A stretch of DNA of 64,000 bases, taken from positions 73,656 through 137,655 of the forward strand of contig JACJZQ010000011.1 in assembly GCA_020635495.1 (NCBI GenBank), read 5' to 3'. Origin of the DNA: Flavobacteriales bacterium (GTDB taxonomy: Bacteria; Bacteroidota; Bacteroidia; UBA10329). The notes below the pieces were generated by a model, which saw only the letters and a list, made by a program, of their open reading frames with translations, did no database searches and was not told the DNA's origin. Shown in pieces: positions 14,086 to 22,183 of this stretch. The stretch's first letter is position 1. Each line of letters starts with the position of its first letter. Both the position numbers and the translations under genes were made by a program.

Positions 14086-16212
14086 ATGATGCAGGCGATT
14101 CTGGACTTTCAACGGTCAATTTTTCTTTTTCTTGCCTTTATTCTGATTCAATTTTCAGGTATGGCTCAAACTTCGGACGAGTTGTACCGAATGAAGACCA
14201 TCGTGGTAGATGCTGGTCATGGGGGTAAAGACCCTGGTAACCTTGGCACTGGCCGTTACAAAACAAAGGAAAAGGACATTGCATTGGATGTGGCGTTGCG
14301 AGTTGGCAGCTACATCAAAACCCAATTTCCAGAGATAAATGTGTTATACACCCGAGAAACGGACGTATTCATTGGGTTGGACGAACGCGCAGAAATTGCC
14401 AACAAGGCCAAAGCAGACCTATTCATCAGTATACATTGTAATGCGTTTCCGAATCCGGCATCCAATGGCGTGGAAACGTTTGTTCTCGGATTGCACAAGA
14501 ATCAGGAGAACCTTCAGGTGGCCATGAAGGAAAACTCGGCCATCTTTTTGGAGGATGATTACAAGACCAAGTATGAAGGTTTCGACCCGAATTCGCCAGA
14601 AAGTATCATCGCACTCACCATCATGCAAAGTGCCTTCTTGCAGCAGAGTCTCTCCATTTCGGCCTACATCCAGAAGCAGTTCAAAGAAAGGGTGGGAAGA
14701 AGGGATCGCGGAGTAAAACAAGCAGGTTTTCTGGTGCTGAGAAAAACCACCATGCCAAGTATTCTAGTAGAGTTGGGATTCTTGACCCATGCTCCAGAAG
14801 AAGACTTTTTGAACTCAGAGAATGGAAAAGCTTACATGGCATCGGCCATTTTCAGAGGATTCAAAGAATACAAGGAATTGGTGGAAGACCCGCTTCCTGA
14901 AGGATACGTGGAGCCAAAGGTTGAAGACAACATCAAAAGCACTCCGACCAAAGCGGAGGAGGAAGCCAAAAAGCAGGAAGAGCTTGATGCCATGATGAAT
15001 GCGAAAGCTCAAGCAAGGCTCGATTCGATCAAAAAGGCCGATGACGCAGCACGGGCAAAAGCCGTTGCAGATTCGTTGGAGGCTGCCAAGCAGAAACTGT
15101 TGGCAGAAAAGGCCAAGCGCGAAGAAGAACTGAAGAAGCAGGAGGCGGCCAAGGAAGCGGCACTCAAAGCCAAAGCCGATTCATTGGAGCAGGTCCGATT
15201 GCAGAAATTGGAGGAGATGAAAAAGCGCCAAGCAGAGATCGTTGCTCAGCAAGAGAAGGAAGAGGCCGAAAGAAAAGCCAAGGAAGAAGCTGATAAGAAG
15301 GCGAAAGAAGAGGCTGCTAAGTTGGCTCGAGAAGAAGAGGAAAGGAAGTTGCAAGAGGCCAAAGACATGGCCAAGCAGGTGCTGGAAGAGATAAAAGAAC
15401 AGAAGGAACGTGAGTTGGCAGAAGCCAAAAAGAAAGAGGAAGAGGCCGCCATTGAAGCAGAGAAGAAGAAGCTGGAAGCGTTGAAGTTGGAGAAGCAACG
15501 TCAGTTGGAAGCTGCCAGAGAGAAGGCCGCTCAAGATTCGTTGGCCAAAGCAAGAGCTTCTGAGTTAGCAGACGTCAGGGAAAAGGCAAAGCAAGATTCG
15601 ATAGCGTTGGAAGAAAGCAGAGCCAAGGCCAAGGAAGACTCATTGCGATTGGCCAAGCTAAGAGAAGAACAGCTCAAAGCACAACGGTTGAAGGCCACTC
15701 AGGATTCCATTGCGGCAGCCAGAAGAAAGGAAGCAGCAGACATTGAAGCAGAGATAGGAGCAGAAAAGGCCACGGACCCTGAAGAGGCAGAATTGCTGTT
15801 CCTTCAACTGAGAAAGAAACAGTTGGAAGAGAAGATTGCCAGACTGAAAGGGAAAAATGTAACGGCACCGACCGTGGAAAACTTGGAACAGCGGGCGGAG
15901 GAAAAGCCGCAACCGGTAAATAAGGTTAGCAGTTCGAAGGGAGAAGGCGTTGAGTTGAAAGTACAGGTGGTCACTTCAACCGATCCCCTATCGAGTGATG
16001 ACAGGAGATTCTTAGGACAGACGGTTTGGGAATACCAACAAGGAGGTCTTTATAAATATACGGTCGGTAACACCGCGGATTTTGAGGAAATCACTAAACT
16101 GCAATCCGAATTGAGGAACCTCGGATTCTCTGGTGCTTTTGTGGTTGCTTTCAAAGATGGAGAGCGAATAAAAGTGTCTGAAGCCCGAGAGATTCTAAAC
16201 AAAGGCGAATGA
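14086..16212 (+). CDS. N-acetylmuramoyl-L-alanine amidase with long coiled coil and C-terminal SPOR domain
   Basis: A 708-residue exported murein hydrolase. A hydrophobic signal (FLFLAFILIQFSGMAQ) precedes an Amidase_3 domain at about 35-260: VVDAGHGGKDPG (zinc histidine), then RAEIANKAKADLFISIHCNA, and SILVELGFLTH with the catalytic glutamate. Residues about 285-600 are an unbroken Lys/Glu/Ala/Arg-rich coiled coil with recurrent AKADSLE-type motifs. The last 75 residues (VQVVTSTDPLSSD to GERIKVSEAREIL) look like a SPOR domain that binds denuded glycan at the septum. The likely role is cell separation. The coiled coil is far longer than in classical AmiC-type enzymes. Its stop overlaps the next start by 4 bp. 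Confidence 0.93.
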   Translation: MMQAILDFQRSIFLFLAFILIQFSGMAQTSDELYRMKTIVVDAGHGGKDPGNLGTGRYKTKEKDIALDVALRVGSYIKTQFPEINVLYTRETDVFIGLDERAEIANKAKADLFISIHCNAFPNPASNGVETFVLGLHKNQENLQVAMKENSAIFLEDDYKTKYEGFDPNSPESIIALTIMQSAFLQQSLSISAYIQKQFKERVGRRDRGVKQAGFLVLRKTTMPSILVELGFLTHAPEEDFLNSENGKAYMASAIFRGFKEYKELVEDPLPEGYVEPKVEDNIKSTPTKAEEEAKKQEELDAMMNAKAQARLDSIKKADDAARAKAVADSLEAAKQKLLAEKAKREEELKKQEAAKEAALKAKADSLEQVRLQKLEEMKKRQAEIVAQQEKEEAERKAKEEADKKAKEEAAKLAREEEERKLQEAKDMAKQVLEEIKEQKERELAEAKKKEEEAAIEAEKKKLEALKLEKQRQLEAAREKAAQDSLAKARASELADVREKAKQDSIALEESRAKAKEDSLRLAKLREEQLKAQRLKATQDSIAAARRKEAADIEAEIGAEKATDPEEAELLFLQLRKKQLEEKIARLKGKNVTAPTVENLEQRAEEKPQPVNKVSSSKGEGVELKVQVVTSTDPLSSDDRRFLGQTVWEYQQGGLYKYTVGNTADFEEITKLQSELRNLGFSGAFVVAFKDGERIKVSEAREILNKGE

Positions 16213-17198
16213 AATATTCTAAAGAACTGCGTACTGGATTTATTGCCGTTGCCACCATTTTCGGATTCGTTTGGGGGTATAATTTCCTGAAGGGAAACGA
16301 CATATTCAGTAAGCAACGCATCTTCTACACCACCTATGCAAACGTTGGTGGATTGACCCAATCCAATGCGGTGATGGTCAATGGTTATAAAGTAGGACTT
16401 GTGAAGGATGTATATTTTGATCCAAGCAGGCAGGACCGTCTCATTGTGGAGATCATGCTCACGGCAGATAATTATCACATTCCTCGCGGCACCAAAGCAA
16501 CGCTTGTTTCAGACCTTCTGGGAACACCAAGTATCAATCTTATTACAGGAAATGAAGGTGGGTATCACGAAGAAGGCGACACGTTGGTGTCAGAGATCGA
16601 AGGTGCTTTGATGGAAAGTATCACGGATCTCTCCTCCAGTTTGGCTACCACCAAGGTCAAAGCAGACCGCTTGTTCGAATCATTGGATTCTTTGGTAAAT
16701 GATATTCGAGATGTGCTTGGAAAAGGAGAACGTGATTCGGATGTGAACCGCGCATTCCGCGATCTGGCTCAAACAATGGATAACCTGGAAAGTGCTACAA
16801 GTAAGATCGATGGTATATTGGATGAGGATGGCAAGCTTGGTAAGATCTTGGCCGATGTAGAAGGGTTTACCTCAACATTGGATGAGAACAAGGATGAGAT
16901 CGATAACCTGTTGAACAACCTTTCAAGTTTCTCAGATTCATTGGCTGCAGCTGAACTGGCCTCTACCATTAACAACGCCAACAAAGCCTTGGCTGAACTG
17001 TCTGAGGCCATTGAGAAGATCAACAAAGGAGAAGGTACCATTGGTAAACTCTTCCAAGATGAAACGGTGTATTCCAATCTGGAAGCCGCAACAAGAAACC
17101 TTGATAGCCTGTTCATAGATATCAAAGCCAATCCGAACCGCTACGTCCATGTTTCGGTGTTTGGTCGCAAGGAGAAGAAAGACAAGAAAAAGAAGTAA
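16209..17198 (+). CDS. MCE/MlaD family lipid-transport protein
   Basis: A 329-residue protein. One N-terminal membrane helix (TGFIAVATIFGFVWGYNFL) anchors it to the inner membrane, followed by a single MCE domain at about residues 36-118 (YANVGGLTQSNAVMVNGYKVGLVKDVYFD, IPRGTKATLVSDLLGTPSINL). The rest is a helical coiled coil (about 130-310) and a basic tail. The family binds phospholipids for transport between inner and outer membranes with an MlaEF ABC transporter, whose genes are not in this window. The ATG overlaps the amidase stop (ATGA), so the two proteins are translationally coupled. Confidence 0.9.
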   Translation: MKYSKELRTGFIAVATIFGFVWGYNFLKGNDIFSKQRIFYTTYANVGGLTQSNAVMVNGYKVGLVKDVYFDPSRQDRLIVEIMLTADNYHIPRGTKATLVSDLLGTPSINLITGNEGGYHEEGDTLVSEIEGALMESITDLSSSLATTKVKADRLFESLDSLVNDIRDVLGKGERDSDVNRAFRDLAQTMDNLESATSKIDGILDEDGKLGKILADVEGFTSTLDENKDEIDNLLNNLSSFSDSLAAAELASTINNANKALAELSEAIEKINKGEGTIGKLFQDETVYSNLEAATRNLDSLFIDIKANPNRYVHVSVFGRKEKKDKKKK

Positions 17199-17207
17199 CT
17201 CACAGAT

Positions 17208-18530
17208 ATGGAATACATTCCACAGATTTTGTTTTTGATATTGCTGGTGGTGGGCTTTGGCCTGTTCGGTAAAAGCGCCATGCGTATTCGGAGAAATGTT
17301 CTCTTAGGGAGAGACATCGACAGAAGCGACAACGCCAGCAAGCGAATGAACCTGATGCTCAAAGTGGCTTTGGGTCAATCAAAAATGGTTGTCAGACCAA
17401 TTGCCGGAGCGCTGCACATCATTGTTTATGCGGGTTTCTTGCTTATCAATATCGAAGTGTTGGAGATCATCATTGACGGGTTGTTCGGAACACACAGAAT
17501 CTTCGCACCGATCTTGGGTGGACTCTACACGGCTGCTATCAACTTCTTCGAGATCCTTGGTGTGTTGGTGATCATAGCTTGCGCCATTTTCCTTTGGAGA
17601 AGAAACGTGATGAAGATCGGTCGTTTCCACAGCACCGAAATGAAAGGTTGGCCGTTCAAGGATGCGAATTACATCCTCATAATTGAGATTGTGCTGATGA
17701 CGGCATTGTTGGTGATGAATGCTGCTGAAGGGGCTTATCCCGAAGGTCATCATAAAGTTGCGCCATTCATAATCAGTGGTTTGTTCTCTGGTTTTCTGGA
17801 AGGAATGAGCTATGAGCCCCTTCATCTGATTGAGCGCGTATGTTGGTGGGCGCATATCGCAGGGATCCTGTTCTTCTTGAATTACTTACCGTACTCAAAG
17901 CACTTCCATATCATCCTTGCTTTCCCTAACGTCTACTTCTCTAAGTTGACGCCTAAAGGTCAGTTTACCAACTTGGAGTCGGTAAAGAAGGAAGTGGAGT
18001 TGATGCTCGACCCGAATGCCGATCCATATGCAGCTGCACCTGCGCCAGATCCGAACGCAGCCCCGCAGCGTTTCGGTGCCAAGGATGTTCAGGATCTCAG
18101 TTGGGTTCAGTTGATGAATGCGTACAGTTGCACGGAATGCGGTCGTTGCACTTCAAATTGTCCGGCAAATGTTACGGGTAAGAAACTTTCTCCGCGTAAG
18201 ATCATGATGGACACACGCGATCGTTTGGAGGAAGTCGGTGCCATCATCGACATGAACAAAGGCACATTCGTGGATGACGGAAAGTCGCTTCTTCACGATT
18301 ATATCACGCCAGAGGAATTGTGGGCATGTACTTCGTGCAACGCATGTACTGAGGCTTGTCCAGTAAACATCGATCCTTTGAGCATTATTGTTGATCTGAG
18401 AAGGTATTTGGTGATGGAAGAATCGAGCATGCCGGCAGAACTTACTCCGGTAATGAGCAATATTGAGAACAATGGAGCGCCTTGGCAGTTTGCACAGGCC
18501 GACAGAGCTAATTGGATAACAGAAGAATAA
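17208..18530 (+). CDS. Membrane (Fe-S)-binding oxidoreductase subunit, HdrD/NarI-like fusion
   Basis: A 440-residue protein. The N-terminal half has about five to six membrane helices (IPQILFLILLVVGFGLFG, IVYAGFLLINIEVLEIII and others) with histidines that could bind haem b in NarI fashion. The C-terminal half carries two [4Fe-4S] motifs of ferredoxin type: CTECGRCTSNCP near residue 304 and CTSCNACTEACP near residue 366. The next gene encodes a CCG-domain partner, so together they resemble heterodisulfide-reductase-like (HdrD) modules that pass electrons between a cytoplasmic donor and the quinone pool. The donor is unknown. It begins 9 bp after the MCE gene. Confidence 0.88.
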   Translation: MEYIPQILFLILLVVGFGLFGKSAMRIRRNVLLGRDIDRSDNASKRMNLMLKVALGQSKMVVRPIAGALHIIVYAGFLLINIEVLEIIIDGLFGTHRIFAPILGGLYTAAINFFEILGVLVIIACAIFLWRRNVMKIGRFHSTEMKGWPFKDANYILIIEIVLMTALLVMNAAEGAYPEGHHKVAPFIISGLFSGFLEGMSYEPLHLIERVCWWAHIAGILFFLNYLPYSKHFHIILAFPNVYFSKLTPKGQFTNLESVKKEVELMLDPNADPYAAAPAPDPNAAPQRFGAKDVQDLSWVQLMNAYSCTECGRCTSNCPANVTGKKLSPRKIMMDTRDRLEEVGAIIDMNKGTFVDDGKSLLHDYITPEELWACTSCNACTEACPVNIDPLSIIVDLRRYLVMEESSMPAELTPVMSNIENNGAPWQFAQADRANWITEE

Positions 18531-18536
18531 GCAGAA

Positions 18537-19319
18537 ATGGGTTTACAGGTTAAAACAATGGCAGAATTCGTGGCCGAGGGAAAAGAGCCTGAAGTTCTTT
18601 TCTGGGTCGGTGCTGCTGGAGCGTTTGATGATCGTGCTAAGAAGATCACGCGCTCATTCGTTAAGATATTGAACAAGGCAGGAGTGGATTTTGCCATACT
18701 TGGCGTGGAGGAATCGGACAGTGGCGATGTGGCCAAACGTGCTGGGAATGAGTTCCTTTTCATGATGCAGGCCATGATGAACATTCAGTTGTTGGATGCC
18801 TACAACGTGAAGAAGATCGTTACGGCCTGTCCGCACGATTACAACACGCTTAAGAACGAATACAAAGACTTAGGTGGCAACTACGAAGTGCTGCATCATA
18901 CCGAGTATATCAAGGAGTTGATCGATAAAGGAAGGCTTCAGGTTTCCGCTTCAATGAAAGGAAAGAAGGTCACATTTCATGACCCTTGCTATTTGGGAAG
19001 AGGAAACGAAGTGTTTGATGTTCCGCGTGAGCTGATTGCTGCAACTGGCGTTGAACTCATCGAGATGAAACGTTCCAAGAGGAATTCATTCTGCTGTGGC
19101 GCTGGTGGTGCGCAGATGTTCAAAGAAGCCGAGCCAGGCAACAAAGAAGTGAACATGGAAAGGGCAGAGGAGGCCCTTGGTTTGAAACCGGATGTGATTG
19201 CCACGGGCTGTCCGTTCTGCAATACCATGATGACAGATGGCGTGAAATACAACGACAAGCAGGACGAAACGCGCGTGCTCGACATTGCCGAGATCATCGC
19301 GGAAGCGAACAACCTCTGA
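18537..19319 (+). CDS. (Fe-S)-binding protein with CCG cysteine-rich domains
   Basis: A 260-residue soluble protein with two cysteine-rich segments: CPHDYNTLKNEY then VTFHDPCYLGR, and FCCGAGGAQMF then TGCPFCNTMM. This is the CCG domain of HdrB, GlpC and lactate-utilisation proteins, which binds an unusual 4Fe-4S cluster. It starts 6 bp after the membrane Fe-S gene and surely forms a complex with that product. The substrate is not evident. A GTCATTGCGAG-type repeat element lies directly downstream, between this gene and the next. Confidence 0.9.
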   Translation: MGLQVKTMAEFVAEGKEPEVLFWVGAAGAFDDRAKKITRSFVKILNKAGVDFAILGVEESDSGDVAKRAGNEFLFMMQAMMNIQLLDAYNVKKIVTACPHDYNTLKNEYKDLGGNYEVLHHTEYIKELIDKGRLQVSASMKGKKVTFHDPCYLGRGNEVFDVPRELIAATGVELIEMKRSKRNSFCCGAGGAQMFKEAEPGNKEVNMERAEEALGLKPDVIATGCPFCNTMMTDGVKYNDKQDETRVLDIAEIIAEANNL

Positions 19320-19330
19320 TTTCCATTGTT

Positions 19331-19399
19331 CGTCATTGCGAGTGAGGAACGAACGCGGCAATCTTTTCAGGAGATTGCTTCACTCCGTTCGCAATGACG
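19331..19399. repeat. REP-like inverted-repeat element, copy 1 (69 bp)
   Basis: Outer arms CGTCATTGCG (19331-19340) and CGCAATGACG (19390-19399) are perfect complements. An inner stem GCAATCT (19358-19364) and AGATTGC (19372-19378) closes a 7-nt loop, so the whole element can fold as one long hairpin. Elements of this GTCATTGCGAG type are known as short interspersed repeats in many bacteria. It ends 13 nt before the next start codon. Confidence 0.85.
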
Positions 19400-19412
19400 C
19401 AATAGACTGAAA

Positions 19413-19925
19413 ATGAAAACAACACTCCAAACATTCGAAAGCTTTGCGCCCAACTCCCGAACATGGGTGTATCAAGCATCTCGTAATCTGACAGATGCAG
19501 AAGCTGCTGAAGTAAAGCAACTTGCCAGCACATTTGCTGCAGAATGGAAAAGCCACGGGGCTCCGTTGAAGGCCGCGGCCGATGTGCTTTACAACCGTTT
19601 CTTGGTGATGATGGTGGATGAAGACGCGGGTTCGGCCAGTGGTTGTAGCATTGACAGTTCCGTAGCTCAGATTCGTTCCATCGAACAGAAATTGAATATC
19701 GACCTATTCGATCGAATGAATTTGGCTTATCTCAACTCAGATAACCAACTCAAAACTGTTCATGCCAACAAGGTTTCAGAAGCATTTGAGCATGGAGCTT
19801 TGAACGAGCAAACAACCGTTTTCAATAATATGGTCACTTCCTGTTCAGAATTGCAATCCAATTGGAGAATTCCATTGGTTAAGAGTTGGGCTGCGAATAG
19901 GATTAGCGTATTCTTATCAAAGTGA
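19413..19925 (+). CDS. Conserved Bacteroidota protein (often labelled 'ABC transporter ATPase')
   Basis: A 170-residue soluble protein. The features SRTWVYQASRNLTDAEAAEV, ADVLYNRFLVMMVDEDAG and SGCSIDSSVAQIRSIEQ match a small family in Flavobacteriia that databases commonly call 'ABC transporter ATPase'. There is no Walker A or Walker B motif, so that name is not supported. Function is unknown. It follows the Fe-S pair across the repeat element and its last 9 bp overlap the end of the convergent membrane protein gene. Confidence 0.8.
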   Translation: MKTTLQTFESFAPNSRTWVYQASRNLTDAEAAEVKQLASTFAAEWKSHGAPLKAAADVLYNRFLVMMVDEDAGSASGCSIDSSVAQIRSIEQKLNIDLFDRMNLAYLNSDNQLKTVHANKVSEAFEHGALNEQTTVFNNMVTSCSELQSNWRIPLVKSWAANRISVFLSK

Positions 19926-20321
19926 TCTTACCTGGTCAGCTAAGTACGGAACGGCATACTTCAGCGTAATCCAAAAAGAGCCAATCAAATACGCGATTGT
20001 TACTGAGGTTGCAATTGTCTTAGCGAATCCACTTTCAGATTGATAACGCTGTACGATTTGCTCATGTTTACCAGTGCGCAAAAACATAAACCATACGAAT
20101 ACCAGTATGCCCATACCGGTAAATACGCCTCCTATGGGGTTGGAGAAATGACGGACAACATCATTTCCAGTAAATAAAACAGCTATAAGCGATAAACATA
20201 TAATGTTCATCAGTAAAGTCCATGCAACACCCATCGCTGCGGCAAAAGGTGCAATGTCATTTCCAATTGAATCAAGGAAACGAAAGATTTTGTAGTACAC
20301 ATATTCTAAAGGTCTCAACAT
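19917..20321 (-). CDS. Small membrane protein of unknown function
   Basis: A 134-residue protein with three to four predicted membrane helices (GVAWTLLMNIICLSLIAVLF, GVFTGMGILVFVWFMFL, IAYLIGSFWITLKYAV). No family recognised. The ATG at 20321 lies 10 bp after the stop of the OstA-like gene on the same strand, so it is probably the distal gene of that operon. The 3' end overlaps the convergent gene by 9 bp. Confidence 0.7.
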   Translation of the reverse strand: MLRPLEYVYYKIFRFLDSIGNDIAPFAAAMGVAWTLLMNIICLSLIAVLFTGNDVVRHFSNPIGGVFTGMGILVFVWFMFLRTGKHEQIVQRYQSESGFAKTIATSVTIAYLIGSFWITLKYAVPYLADQVRSL

Positions 20322-20331
20322 TCAAATTTAC

Positions 20332-21837
20332 TTACCACACAAAAACATCCTCAACTTTCTCAGGTCGTTCTGAAACGCGCCAATCGAAACCTTCCAGTTT
20401 CATGTCGTTGAGATTTATCTGGCTGATAGGGTAGAGCGTGGCGTCAGGCTGATTCAGGAAAGTGATGTTGTGCACCTTATTGTCCTTGATGTAGATCATC
20501 AGATTGCTGGCCTTGGCCTTGTTCACATTTTCGGGCTTTTCGCCATCCTCAGCACCAAAATAGATGGTCTCTCCGTTTGCTTCCACATAAACGCGATGTA
20601 GTTTCTGCTCTCGGAAATGCCCGGTCATGTAACGCCCTTTTATCTGGTTATACATGGCACTATCCTCCTCAGAAATGATCATCGAATTCTCTTTCATGAA
20701 GAGTTGGTCGATCTTACCGAAACGGTTCTGAATCCACATGCTGTCAGCGGTAAGTTGGTTCTCATCCGACCACAGAATCGGGTCTCGGTAAAGTCGAATG
20801 GTACTGTCTGCATACGAATAGACCAACGAATCGCATTTACCGCGCATATCGGGTTTAAAGAACTTGGCGTGATGGAAAGCAAATAGAATGCGCCTGTCAA
20901 TCACGGTATCTACAATACTCAAAAGTGTATCGGCATGCAGAAACAGCGAATCTGCTCCCATATCCTGGATCATCAGCGCGCTATCGGTCAATAGCACCAT
21001 GTCTCCAACCTCGTAATACTTGGCGCGTTCTCCGGTCAGAATAATGTCCTGTGCCGTATCGGCCACCACCACATTGCCAATGGCCAAACCGTAGCCGAAT
21101 TTCTTATTGTAGTACAAACTATCGCCCGTGATAGATTGATCTGAACTGAGCACTGTGGCCTGATTGCTGAACTGAGAAACATCCAGCTCCGTATCGTACC
21201 AACCGAAGTTGCAGAGCACCGTGTTCTCATCGCTCACAATTTTGGTAGGCCCTAGGAAAAAGGCTACTTCCGTTTTGGTGTTGTATCGCAATGTATCGCA
21301 TTCAAGGTCGTACTGCTTATTCACCAACTTCACATTATCCTTGAAAAACAGCTCTTCCAGCGTGCTGTAGTAATACCCGATCTTGCTGGTAAGGGTGTTC
21401 TGGCTGTCAACGATCTTCCCGCCTGTGTTGTACCAGGCCTGCTCGGTTTTCATGTTGTAATCCAACTTCTGACTGGTGAGTGTCATCTCGTTGTCTTCCA
21501 ACTTCACGTTGTATTTGGCCTTGGCGAATTCGGTATTTCCGTTGTAATTCAGTTCATCGCACCACATTTTGATGCTATCGCCTTTGTTGATGAACACGTC
21601 CGAAAACGCATCCATGCTATTGTCTTCATACAGATAAGCGCTATCGCAGTACATCAGCGCGCCTTCGTGTTCAAAGATCACATTGCCAAGCAGTCTTCTG
21701 GCCTTATGACCAAGAGCTTCATCATACTCCAACACTTCCGCGTTGCGCAGTTCTATCTTCTTCACCTTTTTTTCTTGGCCATGGGCCGAAGCGAAAGAAA
21801 AGAGACAAACCATAAATAGGAGAATTCTGCGTGGCAT
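20332..21837 (-). CDS. OstA-like periplasmic protein (LptA/LptC-related repeat)
   Basis: A 501-residue protein with signal peptide (RRILLFMVCLFSFASAHGQ). The mature part is a long series of OstA/LptA-like beta-jellyroll strands (IELRNAEVLEYDEAL, LLGNVIFEHEGALMYCDSAYLYED, ELNYNGNTEFAKAKYNVKLED and on). Such proteins form or extend the periplasmic bridge that carries lipopolysaccharide to LptD, which is encoded 7 kb away in this window. It is much longer than E. coli LptA (185), as expected for the Bacteroidota OstA-like family. The promoter TAACTTTG overlaps the stop codon of the preceding gene and ends 7 nt before the ATG. Confidence 0.88.
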   Translation of the reverse strand: MPRRILLFMVCLFSFASAHGQEKKVKKIELRNAEVLEYDEALGHKARRLLGNVIFEHEGALMYCDSAYLYEDNSMDAFSDVFINKGDSIKMWCDELNYNGNTEFAKAKYNVKLEDNEMTLTSQKLDYNMKTEQAWYNTGGKIVDSQNTLTSKIGYYYSTLEELFFKDNVKLVNKQYDLECDTLRYNTKTEVAFFLGPTKIVSDENTVLCNFGWYDTELDVSQFSNQATVLSSDQSITGDSLYYNKKFGYGLAIGNVVVADTAQDIILTGERAKYYEVGDMVLLTDSALMIQDMGADSLFLHADTLLSIVDTVIDRRILFAFHHAKFFKPDMRGKCDSLVYSYADSTIRLYRDPILWSDENQLTADSMWIQNRFGKIDQLFMKENSMIISEEDSAMYNQIKGRYMTGHFREQKLHRVYVEANGETIYFGAEDGEKPENVNKAKASNLMIYIKDNKVHNITFLNQPDATLYPISQINLNDMKLEGFDWRVSERPEKVEDVFVW

Positions 21838-21844
21838 AATGCGC

Positions 21845-21852
21845 CAAAGTTA
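21845..21852 (-). promoter_or_regulatory. TAnnTTTG -7 promoter motif for the OstA-like gene, fused to the upstream stop codon
   Basis: TAACTTTG on the reverse strand. Its first three bases are the TAA stop codon of the upstream 82-residue gene, and it ends 7 nt before the OstA-like ATG at 21837. Confidence 0.55.
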
Positions 21853-22098
21853 ATCGGTCAGGTTGCGCTCAATGGCTTCTTTCCAAGAAAGGTACATGGC
21901 ATTGAAATGCTTGAGGCATTCATTCAGAAACTGAGAGTCAGCGATCTTATGGAGGTTTTGCAAATTTCCAGCCTGATCTGTAGTGATCTTATAAGATTGC
22001 TCCATCGGACCTGCTTCGAGTTTGAGTGTGTATTTCTCATTGTACTCGAAAATGGTGATGGTGATGCTCGGATGCGGTATGCGGCCAACAACTCTCAT
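21850..22098 (-). CDS. Conserved small protein of unknown function
   Basis: An 82-residue soluble protein starting MRVVGRIPHPSITITIFEYN, mixed beta then helical (SQFLNECLKHFNAMYLSWKEAIERN). The compact amphipathic pattern and placement in a run of same-strand genes support it as real, but no function can be assigned. It lies 12 bp upstream of the OstA-like gene and 85 bp downstream of the TonB receptor gene. Confidence 0.65.
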   Translation of the reverse strand: MRVVGRIPHPSITITIFEYNEKYTLKLEAGPMEQSYKITTDQAGNLQNLHKIADSQFLNECLKHFNAMYLSWKEAIERNLTD

Positions 22099-22183
22099 TT
22101 TGTTCCGAAATGGTGAAAAGGGAAAAGGGGAATTCGGAAAAATGTATTCGTCATATTCGTAATCAATTCGAAATTCGTAACCA

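Noticed and set aside
19413..19925. ABC transporter ATPase
   Set aside because: The family often carries this label, but there is no Walker A, signature or Walker B motif in the 170 residues.
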